From: Halorubellus sp034808145
GTDB taxonomy: Archaea; Halobacteriota; Halobacteria; Halobacteriales; Natrialbaceae
Direction of reading: 5' to 3'
Length of the DNA stretch: 64,000 nt
Assembly (NCBI RefSeq): GCF_034808145.1
Contig: NZ_JAXHGM010000003.1
Location: 248,001-312,000, forward strand
Shown here: piece by piece, positions 18,916-28,125 of the stretch
Position numbering within the stretch: position 1 is the first letter of the stretch
How the letters are laid out: each line of letters begins with the position of its first letter
The notes under the pieces: model-generated
Databases searched by the model: none
What the model was told of the DNA's origin: nothing
Seen by the model: the letters and a program-made list of their open reading frames with translations, nothing else
Translations under genes and position numbers: made by a program

Positions 18916-19115
18916 AGAACCACGTCCGCGAGCACCGGACCGACGCCGAGATGAGCCAGGCGGACCTGGCGGCGGCGGTCGACGTCAGCCGCCAGACCAT
19001 CAACAGCATCGAGCGCGACCGCTACGACCCGTCGCTCGAACTGGCGCTGAAGCTCGCCGACCACTTCGACTGTCTCGTCGAGGACCTCTTCGCGCTCGAA
19101 GCCGACGGGAACTGA
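18912..19115 (+). CDS. Small XRE-family repressor
   Basis: This 67-residue protein is almost entirely a Cro/CI-type helix-turn-helix: MSQADLAAAVDVSRQTINSIERDRYDPSLELALKLADHF. The VSRQTINSIE recognition helix and the short acidic tail (VEDLFALE) match the YozG-like group that pairs with membrane proteins of the preceding type. It is co-transcribed with them and probably autoregulates through the 16-bp palindromes at 18015-18063. Confidence 0.88.
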   Translation: MKNHVREHRTDAEMSQADLAAAVDVSRQTINSIERDRYDPSLELALKLADHFDCLVEDLFALEADGN

Positions 19116-19195
19116 ACCCGCAGGAGCCCACCCCCGCTCGACGCTCCGCGCCCGACAGCCACGCCCACCACGACACGACACGGATACGCCCACCA

Positions 19196-19912
19196 ATGAC
19201 AGACGCACACACCACCACGTCCGGAGTTGCATCGCCCGCCAATTCACCCGTCGCCGTCGCCGCGCTCGGGAGCCTCCTCTGGGTGGTCGGCGAGTTCGCA
19301 ATCCGTCGCGGACTCACCCCACCACTCGCGGACGTCACCGGCATCCCCGGGGTCGGCTTCGGCGCGACGATCGCCCTCACCGGCCTCCTCCTCGCCCCGG
19401 TCGTCGCGTACGCCGGGACGCAGGCGGGGATCTCGCCGCGCGACTGGGAGCTCTCGCCGTCGCTCCGGAGCGTCAGCTGGGGCGTCGCCGCCTTCGTCGC
19501 GTGCCAGGCGTTCCTCATGATCGCCGCCGTCGTCTACACGCAGCTCGTCGGCACCCCGAACGACATGGGCGTCGGCGCTGCCTTCGCGGAGCTTTCGACG
19601 CTCGGGGCCGCTACCGTCCTGGTCGCGAACGGCATCGTCGCGCCCATCGCGGAGGAGATCGCGTGGCGTGGTGTCGTCCAGACCGCGCTCGTCGACGCCT
19701 ACGGCGCCACCGTCGGCCTCGCCGTCACCGCCGCGGTATTCGTCGCCAAGCACCTCGTCGTCGACCTCGGAGCGACGCCGCTTCGATTCCTCACCCTCGT
19801 CGTCCTCGCCGTCGCGTGGGGCGTCCTTCGACACCGCTACGGGACCTCGAGCAGTATCGTCGCGCACGTCCTCGCGAACACCTCCGCGACCGCACTCGCC
19901 ATCCTCGCATAG
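19196..19912 (+). CDS. CPBP family intramembrane metalloprotease
   Basis: The 238-residue protein has about seven hydrophobic helices. All three CPBP (Abi/CAAX-protease-like) motifs are present: EEIAWR at 153-158, FVAKH at 182-186 and HVLAN at 224-228, so it should be catalytic. Family members cleave prenylated proteins or act in immunity to peptide antibiotics. It follows the XRE gene by 80 bases on the same strand, and may belong to the module or be a neighbour with its own promoter. Confidence 0.88.
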   Translation: MTDAHTTTSGVASPANSPVAVAALGSLLWVVGEFAIRRGLTPPLADVTGIPGVGFGATIALTGLLLAPVVAYAGTQAGISPRDWELSPSLRSVSWGVAAFVACQAFLMIAAVVYTQLVGTPNDMGVGAAFAELSTLGAATVLVANGIVAPIAEEIAWRGVVQTALVDAYGATVGLAVTAAVFVAKHLVVDLGATPLRFLTLVVLAVAWGVLRHRYGTSSSIVAHVLANTSATALAILA

Positions 19913-19937
19913 CGCCACGACCCACACTCACCCACCC

Positions 19938-20025
19938 CTGACCCCTCTTTCTCCCCTGGCCCCTCTTTCTCCCCTGACCCCTCTTTCTCCCCTGGCCCCT
20001 CTTTCTCCCCTGACCCCTCTTTCTC
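19938..20025 (+). repeat. 18-bp minisatellite, 4.9 copies
   Basis: Units of CTGACCCCTCTTTCTCCC start at 19938, 19956, 19974, 19992 and 20010 and alternate strictly between CTGA and CTGG, giving a 36-base higher-order period. The plus strand is almost pure pyrimidine. It begins 26 bases after the CPBP stop and could act as a T-rich terminator. Confidence 0.85.
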
Positions 20026-20179
20026 GCCGCCCCGCCCGACCGCAGGCGCCGCGACGGCCGACCGCGAGCGGCGCTCCGGTCGTCGCGTTCGCGAAGCTGG
20101 GTTCGCGGGTGCGGTGCGGTGGGCGGCTAGCCCCGGGGGGTGCCAAAACGATTTGTGCGATGGGTCGCTGGTGAGTGGT

Positions 20180-20614
20180 ATGAGTGCGCGGACGCGGGTG
20201 ACGAGCGTGGAATCGGTGCACGAGGACGGGTCGTATCTGTTTGCGGTTCGGGATTCGTACGGCGATGATGGCGAGGTGGTGGTGGTGGTGCCGTGCGAGG
20301 ACGGGGTTGCCGCGTTCCGGAACTACTGCGTGCACGAGAGCGACCAGCGGCTCGCTCGGGAGGGTGTCGGGGCGGTGGTTCGAGATGGGGGGATGATCTG
20401 TCCGCGGCACGGGTCGACGTTCGATACGTGCTCGGGGGATTGCGACAACGGGAAGGCCGAGGGGATGACGCTCGCGGACGTGGACGTCGTGGTCGAGGAC
20501 GGGCAGGTGTACCTCGTGGACGATTCGCTGACGTACCTCTACGAGGGGCCGGTGCAGGGGGGTGACGACGATGGCGACGAGATGCCGTCGTCGACGTCGC
20601 ACATCAACCTGTAG
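20180..20614 (+). CDS. Rieske [2Fe-2S] domain protein
   Basis: The 144-residue protein has a ferredoxin-type Rieske domain with ligands C50-x-H52 (YCVHE) and C74-x-x-H77 (CPRHGS). There is no membrane anchor, so it is probably a soluble electron carrier or a regulator-like Rieske protein rather than part of a bc1 complex. A negatively charged tail follows. No oxygenase partner is nearby; the next gene is a convergent helicase. Confidence 0.88.
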   Translation: MSARTRVTSVESVHEDGSYLFAVRDSYGDDGEVVVVVPCEDGVAAFRNYCVHESDQRLAREGVGAVVRDGGMICPRHGSTFDTCSGDCDNGKAEGMTLADVDVVVEDGQVYLVDDSLTYLYEGPVQGGDDDGDEMPSSTSHINL

Positions 20615-20771
20615 CGAGCGGATTCTGGTGGTGTCGCCGTCGCTGCATCTGGGTTTCCGTTCAGTGTTACTGGTCAGTGTAATCGAGTTGTTCGCGCTGG
20701 TGGCTGTTCGACGTTCGCGATACGACGTGGCAGCGGCGGGGGGCGCGATGCTGGCCGGAGTGTGGTCGTGG

Positions 20772-23252
20772 TCAGCGACGGGTCTCCATGCGGCCGTGCT
20801 CGCGGACGGCCGCGGCGAGGTCGCGGTACAGGTCGGCGCAGGAGTCGTCGGGGTCGCGGTGTGGTGCGACCGTGCCGAGGGTGTCGAAGTCGCCGACGAG
20901 GACGAGGCGTCGGCGGGCGCGCGTGAGGGCGACGTTGAGGCGGCGGGGGCCGACGGTCGGCGTCTCGAGGAACCCGCTGGCGCCGGTGTCGTTGCTGCGG
21001 ACGAGGGAGACGACGATGGCTTCGCGCTCCCCGCCCTGGAAGGAGTCGACGGTGTCGACGGTGACGCGTTGCCCGCCGGGGACGTCGCCGTCCGCGAGTC
21101 GGGAGCGGATGCGGTCGGCTTGGGCGGCGTACGTCGAGATGACGCCGACGTCCGCCGGGTCGAGTGCGCCGTCGAGGAGGGCGGTGACCTCGTCGGCGAC
21201 GACGTCGACCTCGGTCGGGTTGTGGTAGGAGTCGCCGCCGTGTTCCTGGCGTTCGGGACCGTGGACGTCGACGGCGACGAGCGGGTCGCGGTCGCGGACG
21301 CGCCAGTCGGCGTTCCGCGCGGCGGTCTCGAGTCGGCCGTCGTAGAACGCGTCGTTCGGGAACGCGGCGATGGCGTCGTGCATCCGGTACTGGCGGCGGA
21401 GGAGCACGGAGACGTCGTCGCCGTAGGCGTCCAGGAGGTCCTCGAACAGCGACGGGCGGGTCGCGTCGCCCGCGGCGTGCTGGCCGTGGTGGGGGTTCGT
21501 TGCGTTGTGGGCGTTCGCTGCGCGGTCGGTGGCGGTGTCCGTGGCGGCGTACGGCGGGAGCTGTTTGTGGTCGCCGGCGAGGACGAGCGTCTCGCTGGCG
21601 GCGAGGACGATGGCGGTCGCGGCTCGGCTCGCCTGCGTGGCCTCGTCGACGACGCCGACGTCGAACGCGTTCGCGTCGAAGCGCGCGGCGCCGTTCGTGG
21701 TGGTGGCGACGACGTCGGCGTTCGCGACGGCGGCGTTCGCGTAGTGGTCGCGGACGACGGGGTTCGTGGTCCCGCGGCCGACGCGGGCGACGTCGAGGTC
21801 GAGTGCGTGGTCGCGTTCGCGGTCGGTCTGGCTGGCGCCGGCGGCGAACGCGTGGAGGCTCCCGGGGTCGGGCGCTCCGCGCGTGCTGTCGCCGACGAGG
21901 AGGTTGTCGACCGCCTGGTTCGAGTGCGCGGTGACGAGGACGGATTCGCCGCGGGCGGCGGCGTGACAGACGTACGCGGTGAGCGTCCGCGTCTTCCCGG
22001 TCCCGGGCGGGCCGTGGATGCAGAGGACGTCCTCGGCGTCGTCCGCCCACTTCAGGGCGCGGCGCTGGTACGCGTCGAGGTCGAGCGGGACGCTTGGCGT
22101 GGTGCGTTCGTCGGCGGTGAACGTGACGGGGCGGGTGCCGGCGAACAGCGCGCGTTTCTGGTCGTCGGCCGCGAGCGCGTCGAGCGCGTCGGTGCGTCGT
22201 TCGAACGGCACCGGGTTCAGGAGCGGTGTCAGGTGGAAGTCCCGGTCGCGGTCGGTGAGGAGTGTCTCGAACCGTTCGAGGGGGACGTCGCCGGCGCGAG
22301 CGGGCTTGACGCGGACGGTTGGGTCGTCGACGCGCGTCGTCCGGACGGCGAGCGGGAACTCGGGAGCGTCGTCGCGTGCGTCGACGAGGAGGACGCTATC
22401 GCGATGGAGGGTCGTCTCGTCGCGGTACTCGTCGCCGTCACCGGGTGCGCCGGTGGCGCGCTGGAGCGTGAACTCGCCGATGTGGGACTCGTGGTTCGCT
22501 CGCCCGAGGGAGACGAACGGGCCGACGGCGATGCCGTCGTCGACGAGCGCGTCGAGCGTCGCGTTCCGGTGGCGAGCGCGGTTCGCTCGGCGCGCGGCGT
22601 CGCGCTCGGCGGCGACCGTCTCGCGCACTGCGTCGATGCGCCCCTCGACGGACGTGACGTTCGACGACTCGTTCGGTTCGACGACCGCCGGCGGGACGTC
22701 GACGTCGTCCGACGAATCGTCGGCCGCGTCCGTCGCAGCGTGGTCGTTCCCGCTCGGCCCATCGGCGCTTGCGCCGTCGCTGGTCGGTCCATCGCCGTTC
22801 GCATCGTCGGTGGTCGGGCCGTCGGCGTCCTCGGTTCGGTCGTCGTCGGGGGTCTCGTCGGGGTGCCAGCGACGGAGGCGGTCCCCGATGGTCGTCCGCG
22901 CGGCGTCGCCGACGTCCACGAACCGGACGGTGCCGTCGATGCCGAACGCGGTGTCGTACCACCCGAACTGTTCGGTGTCGGGGCGCCAGAGCACGTACTC
23001 GTCGGTGACGGCGGCGGAGTCGGCTTCGTGGAGCGGGACCGCGTACCCGTCGGCGTCCGGCGGGGACTCGCGGACGGTCTCGGTCGCGCGGTCGAGTGCC
23101 GCGGCGAGCGCGCTCGCCCCCATCGTCCCGCCGAAGCGCTCGGGGTCGGCGGGGTCGTCGGCGGCGCGGTACAGCGTCGCTCCGGCGACGCTCCAGGACT
23201 CGTCGAGGTCGAGGACACGCTCGTCGGTCGACTCGTGGTCCCCTCGCGTCAT
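20772..23252 (-). CDS. Superfamily 1 DNA/RNA helicase (UPF1/Dna2-like)
   Basis: The 826-residue protein has SF1 motifs in order: GPPGTGKT (I), TAHSNQAVD (Ia), VVDEATQASR (II), LAGDHKQLPP (III), RRQYRMH (IV), DTVDSFQGGE (V) and NVALTRARR (VI). The region before motif I (~400 residues) includes an acidic Asp/Thr/Asn-rich linker and a beta-rich part typical of SF1B helicases that act on nucleic acids 5' to 3'. The start is the ATG at 23252 (MTRGDHES); one 36 bases upstream is less likely. It may act in repair or RNA turnover; no partner gene is adjacent. Confidence 0.88.
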   Translation of the reverse strand: MTRGDHESTDERVLDLDESWSVAGATLYRAADDPADPERFGGTMGASALAAALDRATETVRESPPDADGYAVPLHEADSAAVTDEYVLWRPDTEQFGWYDTAFGIDGTVRFVDVGDAARTTIGDRLRRWHPDETPDDDRTEDADGPTTDDANGDGPTSDGASADGPSGNDHAATDAADDSSDDVDVPPAVVEPNESSNVTSVEGRIDAVRETVAAERDAARRANRARHRNATLDALVDDGIAVGPFVSLGRANHESHIGEFTLQRATGAPGDGDEYRDETTLHRDSVLLVDARDDAPEFPLAVRTTRVDDPTVRVKPARAGDVPLERFETLLTDRDRDFHLTPLLNPVPFERRTDALDALAADDQKRALFAGTRPVTFTADERTTPSVPLDLDAYQRRALKWADDAEDVLCIHGPPGTGKTRTLTAYVCHAAARGESVLVTAHSNQAVDNLLVGDSTRGAPDPGSLHAFAAGASQTDRERDHALDLDVARVGRGTTNPVVRDHYANAAVANADVVATTTNGAARFDANAFDVGVVDEATQASRAATAIVLAASETLVLAGDHKQLPPYAATDTATDRAANAHNATNPHHGQHAAGDATRPSLFEDLLDAYGDDVSVLLRRQYRMHDAIAAFPNDAFYDGRLETAARNADWRVRDRDPLVAVDVHGPERQEHGGDSYHNPTEVDVVADEVTALLDGALDPADVGVISTYAAQADRIRSRLADGDVPGGQRVTVDTVDSFQGGEREAIVVSLVRSNDTGASGFLETPTVGPRRLNVALTRARRRLVLVGDFDTLGTVAPHRDPDDSCADLYRDLAAAVREHGRMETRR

Positions 23253-23330
23253 GCGTGACTTCCTCTCGTCATGCGTGGCCTCCTGCAATCATGGCGGACC
23301 GTGTCGTCGATGCAGAGTCGACCCGGCGGT

Positions 23331-23512
23331 TTAGGCGCTCCGTTCGCCGTCGACGTCGCTCTCGCCGACAGTGACGGTCCACCGCGTTCTCTGGCGACGT
23401 CTCGAACGATGGCGAGGCCGAACTCGGTCCCGCGCTCGGCGGTCGCGTGCCCGATGTCGAGCATCGGCTCGTCCGCTGCTGGCACGAGCAGCACGCGGAC
23501 TGGTCCTGACAT
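23331..23512 (-). pseudogene. Remnant of a histidine kinase ATPase domain
   Basis: The minus strand reads DIGHATAERGTEFGLAIVRD, close to the GHAT...GTGFGLAIV glycine-box end of haloarchaeal histidine kinases. The natural continuation, WTVTVGESDVDGERSA followed by a stop, is in another frame, with the switch near 23385-23392. Only about 60 codons remain; the sensor, dimerisation domain and most of the ATPase domain are gone. It is best read as a decayed 3' end. An intact gene of 87 codons in the first frame is possible but would end in unrelated sequence. Confidence 0.5.
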
Positions 23513-23590
23513 ACGAGACGTACGGCGGCGGGCGAGAGAAACTGCGGGCCGGTGTTCTCACGCCGCACTCAAGCGGCGGTGTTCGGGTGG

Positions 23591-24358
23591 TTAGCCGCCG
23601 TCGTCGGTGCGTTCGGTCCCGGATTCCATCCCGGACTGCATGAACTGTGCGAGAATCCCGCCGATGCGGGAGTTGGCGGTCCACAACGCCTCCTCGCCGA
23701 GCGGGTCGTCGTCCGTCTCGACGGCGAGCAGGATGGTGCTCTCGTCGACCATGAGCGCTCGCCCGGCGAAGTCGGCGGGGTTGTCCTCGGACATGACGAC
23801 GACCCGGACGGGGTCGTCGGCGAACCGGTCGCGGACGGAGCGGTCGGCGGTGAGAACGGTGACGCGTCGGTCGCGGTCGGCGGCGTCGCGGAGTGCGGCG
23901 GCGACCTGCTCGCTCAGCGCGTCGCCCTCGGGGGCGACGTGGACGACGACCGCGTCGGCGTCCTGGACGAGGGAGACGACGCGGTCGTCTATCGGGCGGC
24001 GACCGCGGAGCGTGGAGACGTCCTGGCGCTTCCCGTGATCGCTGCCGGTCGCCTGGATCGATTCGAGGTTCTCGAACGCGCGCGTCCGCTCCCGGTCGAG
24101 CCGCTCGGTGAGGAGGTCGCGTGCGGTCGCCAGGTCGACGGGCCGGTACTCCTTCGGGCTCGACTCGACGACCTCGACGAGGCCGCGTTCGGCGAGCTCG
24201 TCCGCGGCGCCGTACACCTGCGAGCGCGGCACCTCCGAGCGGTCGCTGACGGCCTGTGCGGTCCCGGACCCGAGCTCCTGGAGCGCGACGAACACGCGCG
24301 CCTCGTAGTTCGGGAGTCCGAGTCGTTTCAGTGCGGCGACGGCGTCCTGTGCGCTCAT
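23591..24358 (-). CDS. TrmB family transcriptional regulator
   Basis: The 255-residue protein has an N-terminal winged helix of TrmB type (ALKRLGLPNYEARVFVALQELGSGTAQAVSDRSEVPRSQVY). The C-terminal part resembles the PLD-like/effector half seen in haloarchaeal TrmB proteins. It is transcribed away from an MMPL exporter, with a 16-base inverted repeat in the shared promoter region. It probably represses the exporter, and perhaps itself, until a ligand binds. The ligand is unknown. Confidence 0.87.
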   Translation of the reverse strand: MSAQDAVAALKRLGLPNYEARVFVALQELGSGTAQAVSDRSEVPRSQVYGAADELAERGLVEVVESSPKEYRPVDLATARDLLTERLDRERTRAFENLESIQATGSDHGKRQDVSTLRGRRPIDDRVVSLVQDADAVVVHVAPEGDALSEQVAAALRDAADRDRRVTVLTADRSVRDRFADDPVRVVVMSEDNPADFAGRALMVDESTILLAVETDDDPLGEEALWTANSRIGGILAQFMQSGMESGTERTDDGG

Positions 24359-24429
24359 GGTGTGTCGGCGTGCTGTCGGGCCTTGGGCGAGGGGTCGTAT
24401 CAGTCCCCCGGTCCCGATTCCAGCGTTTG

Positions 24430-24445
24430 TTGTAGGATTCTACAA
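24430..24445. promoter_or_regulatory. Inverted repeat operator TTGTAG-GATT-CTACAA
   Basis: This perfect 6+4+6 inverted repeat lies between the TrmB-type gene and the MMPL exporter. It abuts a TATA-like TACTTATTT (24446-24454) placed about 30 bases before the exporter ATG at 24480, consistent with a leaderless transcript. Binding here would cover the BRE/TATA of the exporter gene. Confidence 0.7.
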
Positions 24446-24479
24446 TACTTATTTGCGATGGCGTCGTACGGGTTGACGG

Positions 24480-27098
24480 ATGACACTCCCGGCACGCTAC
24501 GCGGCGCTCGTCACCACCTACAGCAAGACGGTGGTCGCGCTCATGCTCGTCGCGACGCTCGTCGTCGGCGCCGGCGCGGCGAACGTCGACGGCGGCCTCT
24601 CCATCACGAGCTTCGAGAGCGACTCGACGGCCGCACAGAAACTCGACTACGCCCAGGCGAACTTCACGACCGACGGCGAGAACAGCACCGTCGTCCAGGT
24701 CGTCGTCCGCGGCGACGACGTCCTCACGAGGGAGTCGCTGCTGTCGACGCTCCGGTTCCAGCGGACGCTCCGCGAGGACCCCGACGTGAACGCGACGCTC
24801 CGCACCGACCAGCCCGTCGTCGGACTGTCGAACGTCGTGGCGACCGCCGCGATACGCGCCGAGCAGGCACGTGGAGGCGAGGGCGACGGGCAGACCGGCG
24901 GCGACGGGGGCGGTCCGCCCGCGGGTGCGGGCGGCGCCGGCCCGCCGAGTCGGCCGACGCTCGACGAGCAGATCGCGCAACTCGAGTCGATGTCGCCGGC
25001 CGAGGTCGAGGCCGTCGTCGCGGACGTCCTCGACCCCGAGCGCGACGACCGCGGCCCCGTCGACCCGTACACGCTCCTCGCGACCGACTACGAGGCGGGG
25101 TCGACGGCCGCGTCCGGCCGCATCATGTTCGTCTTTCAGGACACGCGCGACGGGACGACCGACGACCTGCCCGCGGCCGTGACCGACGCCCAACTCGCCA
25201 TCCAGACGTACGCCGAGGAGGACATCGTGCCGGCGGGCGCGTTCGCGTTCGGCGTCGGTATCGTCGACGAGGAGGCCGGGACCGCGACCGGTGAGAGCTT
25301 CGCCTTCATCTCGCCCGTCGCACTCCTCCTCATCGTCGCCCTCCTCGGCGCCGCGTACCGGGACGTCCTCGACGTCGCACTCGGCCTCCTCGGCGTCGTG
25401 CTCGTCCTCGTCTGGATGGGTGGCGCGATGGGCTGGCTCGGCATCGGCGTCACCCAGCTCATCATCGCCGTCCCGTTCCTCCTCATCGGGCTGAGTATCG
25501 ACTACGCGCTCCACGTCGTCATGCGCTACCGGGAGGCGCAACTCGACGACCCCGACCACGACGTCCGGCAGGCGATGACGCGCGGCCTCACCGGCGTCGT
25601 CGTCGCGATCGGCGCGGCGACGTTCTCGACCGCGGTCGGGTTCGGGTCGAACCTCGTCAGTCCCATCGTCTCCATCCAGCAGTTCGGGACCGTCGCCGCG
25701 GTCGGTATCGTCTCCGCGTTCCTCGTGTTCGGCGTGCTCCTCCCGCCGCTGAAGGTCGAACTCGAGGAGCTCGCGCAGCGCGTCGGGCTCTCGCGCGAGA
25801 AGCGCCCGTTCGGCCGTGGCGGCGTCGCCGGCCGGGTACTCGCCTCCGGTGCGACGGTCGCCCGGAAGGCGCCCGTGGTCGTCGTCGCGGTCGCGCTCGT
25901 CCTGAGCGCCGCCGGCGGCGTCGCCGCGACCGACATCGACACCAGCATCGACCAGGTGGACTTCCTCCCGCGGGACACCCCCGAGTGGATGGAGTCGCTC
26001 CCCGGGCCGTTCGCGCCGAGCGACTACACCCTCCGGTCGAACGCGGTCTACATCAACGAGCAGTTCGTGCAGTCGCGCGACCAATCCAGGGCGATATTCC
26101 TCGTCGAGGGCGACGTCACCGCGCCCGACACGCTCGAACGGCTCGCCGCCGCCGAGGACGACCTCGCGGAGACGGAGACGGCCGTGACGCTCGCCGACGG
26201 GAGCCTCCGCGTGGACGGCCCGCTGGAGGTCGTGCGGCGGACCGCCGCGGCGAACGAGACGGTCGCGGCCGTCGTCGCGCGGAACGACGCGGACGGCGAC
26301 GGCGTCCCCGACGGGAACCTGACCGCGGTGTACGACGCGGTCTACCGCGCGAACCCCGACGGCGCGAAGGCGGCGTTCTACCGCGACGACGGGGAGTACC
26401 GCGCGCTCCGCGCGAGCGTCGCGCTCGTCGGCGGCGCCGACACCGGCACCGTCACCGCGGAGATGCGCGACGTCGCCGCCGCGATGGAGTCCGGGAGCGA
26501 CCTCGTCGTCACCGCGACCGGGTCACCCATCGTCCAGGAACTCGTCCAGCGCGGGCTCTTGGAGACCCTCGTCACCGGGTTCGCTATCACGTTCGGCGTC
26601 ATCGTCGCCTTCCTCACGGTGGTCTTCTGGCGGCGGTACGACACCCTCACGCTCGGCGCGGTCGTGATGACGCCCGTCGTGTTCGCGCTCGCGTGGCTGT
26701 TCGGGACGATGTACGTCGCGGGCGTCTCGTTCAACACGGAGACCGCCATCATCGCGAGCATCGCCATCGGCGTCGGCGTCGACTACGCCATCCACATCGG
26801 CGAGCGCTTCGTCGAGGAGCTCGGCGAACGGGGCGACGCCGTCCCGGCACTCGAACGCACCCTCCAGGGCACGGGTGGCGCGCTCCTCGCGAGCGCCGTC
26901 TCCACCGCCGGTGGATTCGGCGTTCTCATGCTCGCGCTCGTCCCGAGCCTCCAGCGGTTCGGGTTCGTCACCGCGACCGCCATCGTGTACGCGTTCCTCG
27001 CGAGCGTGCTCGTCCTCCCGAGCCTCCTCGTCCTCTGGACGCGCTACGTCGACCTCGACCTCGAACCCGCCGCCAGCGCCACGCCAGGAGACGACTGA
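24480..27098 (+). CDS. MMPL/RND family exporter (HAE3-like)
   Basis: The 872-residue membrane protein has two repeats. Each half has a first helix, a large extracytoplasmic domain and a cluster of about five helices with the RND signature (GLSIDYALHVVMRYRE near 335; GVGVDYAIHIGERFVE in the second half). An Ala/Gly-rich insertion lies near residues 130-165. The family exports lipids, hopanoid-like or hydrophobic compounds by proton motive force; the substrate here is unknown. The divergent TrmB-type gene and operator suggest ligand-induced expression. Confidence 0.9.
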   Translation: MTLPARYAALVTTYSKTVVALMLVATLVVGAGAANVDGGLSITSFESDSTAAQKLDYAQANFTTDGENSTVVQVVVRGDDVLTRESLLSTLRFQRTLREDPDVNATLRTDQPVVGLSNVVATAAIRAEQARGGEGDGQTGGDGGGPPAGAGGAGPPSRPTLDEQIAQLESMSPAEVEAVVADVLDPERDDRGPVDPYTLLATDYEAGSTAASGRIMFVFQDTRDGTTDDLPAAVTDAQLAIQTYAEEDIVPAGAFAFGVGIVDEEAGTATGESFAFISPVALLLIVALLGAAYRDVLDVALGLLGVVLVLVWMGGAMGWLGIGVTQLIIAVPFLLIGLSIDYALHVVMRYREAQLDDPDHDVRQAMTRGLTGVVVAIGAATFSTAVGFGSNLVSPIVSIQQFGTVAAVGIVSAFLVFGVLLPPLKVELEELAQRVGLSREKRPFGRGGVAGRVLASGATVARKAPVVVVAVALVLSAAGGVAATDIDTSIDQVDFLPRDTPEWMESLPGPFAPSDYTLRSNAVYINEQFVQSRDQSRAIFLVEGDVTAPDTLERLAAAEDDLAETETAVTLADGSLRVDGPLEVVRRTAAANETVAAVVARNDADGDGVPDGNLTAVYDAVYRANPDGAKAAFYRDDGEYRALRASVALVGGADTGTVTAEMRDVAAAMESGSDLVVTATGSPIVQELVQRGLLETLVTGFAITFGVIVAFLTVVFWRRYDTLTLGAVVMTPVVFALAWLFGTMYVAGVSFNTETAIIASIAIGVGVDYAIHIGERFVEELGERGDAVPALERTLQGTGGALLASAVSTAGGFGVLMLALVPSLQRFGFVTATAIVYAFLASVLVLPSLLVLWTRYVDLDLEPAASATPGDD

Positions 27099-27254
27099 CC
27101 GGCGCGCTCGCGACGTTCGCGGCGGTCGTCGCACGCGCACCGCGAATCAGGAGAGCGTGCACGACGCGGTCAGTCACTGCGGCCCGGTCGGTTCGCGCGC
27201 TGCAGCCCGTGCAGCGTGCTTCGCGACGTCGGCGCACTGCAATCGGGCGTCGGC

Positions 27255-27893
27255 TCAGACATGCTCGACGAGCGCGCCGACGACCTTCTCCTCGGCGAGC
27301 CGGAGGTGCTCCTCGAACGTCCGCCGGTCGACGCCCATCGCGGCCGCGAGCTCGGTCGTCGTCGTCTCGCGCGGAACGGCGTAGTAGCCGTCCGCCCACG
27401 CGTCGCGGATCGCTTCGCGCTGGCGCGCCGAGAGCGACGGCACCGCCGGCGCCCCCATCGCCCGGTCGTGCGCGACCGCGTCCACCTCGCGCTTCGAGCG
27501 CACGGTGACCTCGAAGGACTCGCGGACGTCCTCGTAGAACGCCGCGAGGTTCGCGGCGTCGAGCGTGAGCACGCGCACGAGCTTCCCGCCGTCCTCGTAC
27601 CGGAGCGGCGGCAGGAGCAGGCAGTCGTGGCGTTCGAGGTACCGTTCGACGTTCCCCTCGGTGTGCGGCCGCAGGCACTCGTCGGTGACGACGACGGCCT
27701 CGGTCCCGCGTTCGAGGACGTCGGCGACGCCGACGGCGTCCGCGACCGCTCCGACGACCGCCTCGGTCGTGCCCCCGCGAACGTGCAGGAGGTCGCAGTG
27801 GTCGTTGCACCAGAGCTCGACGCGCACGCCGCCGTCAGCGGTCGCGTCCGCGTACGGCACGCCCCCGCGGATGTGGAACGTCGCCTCGTACAT
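27255..27893 (-). CDS. HTH_10 (Bat-like) transcriptional regulator
   Basis: The 212-residue protein has a beta-rich N-terminal Bat-type domain (MYEATFHIRGGVPYADA) and a C-terminal HTH_10 domain (LSARQREAIRDAWADGYYAVPRETTTTELAAAMGVDRRT). The start is placed at the ATG at 27893; a GTG at 27932 would add MGFKYPWGVVADE. It stands alone between the exporter and an aminotransferase, without a visible operator, so its targets are unknown. Confidence 0.85.
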   Translation of the reverse strand: MYEATFHIRGGVPYADATADGGVRVELWCNDHCDLLHVRGGTTEAVVGAVADAVGVADVLERGTEAVVVTDECLRPHTEGNVERYLERHDCLLLPPLRYEDGGKLVRVLTLDAANLAAFYEDVRESFEVTVRSKREVDAVAHDRAMGAPAVPSLSARQREAIRDAWADGYYAVPRETTTTELAAAMGVDRRTFEEHLRLAEEKVVGALVEHV

Positions 27894-28125
27894 CTCGTCC
27901 GCGACGACGCCCCACGGGTACTTGAACCCCACTCCACGTGCAGGGTTGAGGGCCCCGTCTCGCCGTCGGAACCGGTGCGTCCTCGTCCGTGACGTCGCCC
28001 GCTGTTACGGTTCGCACTCCGCGACCGGGACCGTCGACGGTTCGACCTGCCGGAAGGGGGGAGGACGGCCACCGTGCGTCGAGAGGGCGCGAGCGGTCGA
28101 TAGTCTCCGCTGCGGGACGGAGAGG

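Noticed and set aside
23331..26084. 917-codon minus-strand frame across the TrmB and exporter loci
   Set aside because: A shadow of the exporter gene; only its last ~60 codons carry the histidine kinase remnant.
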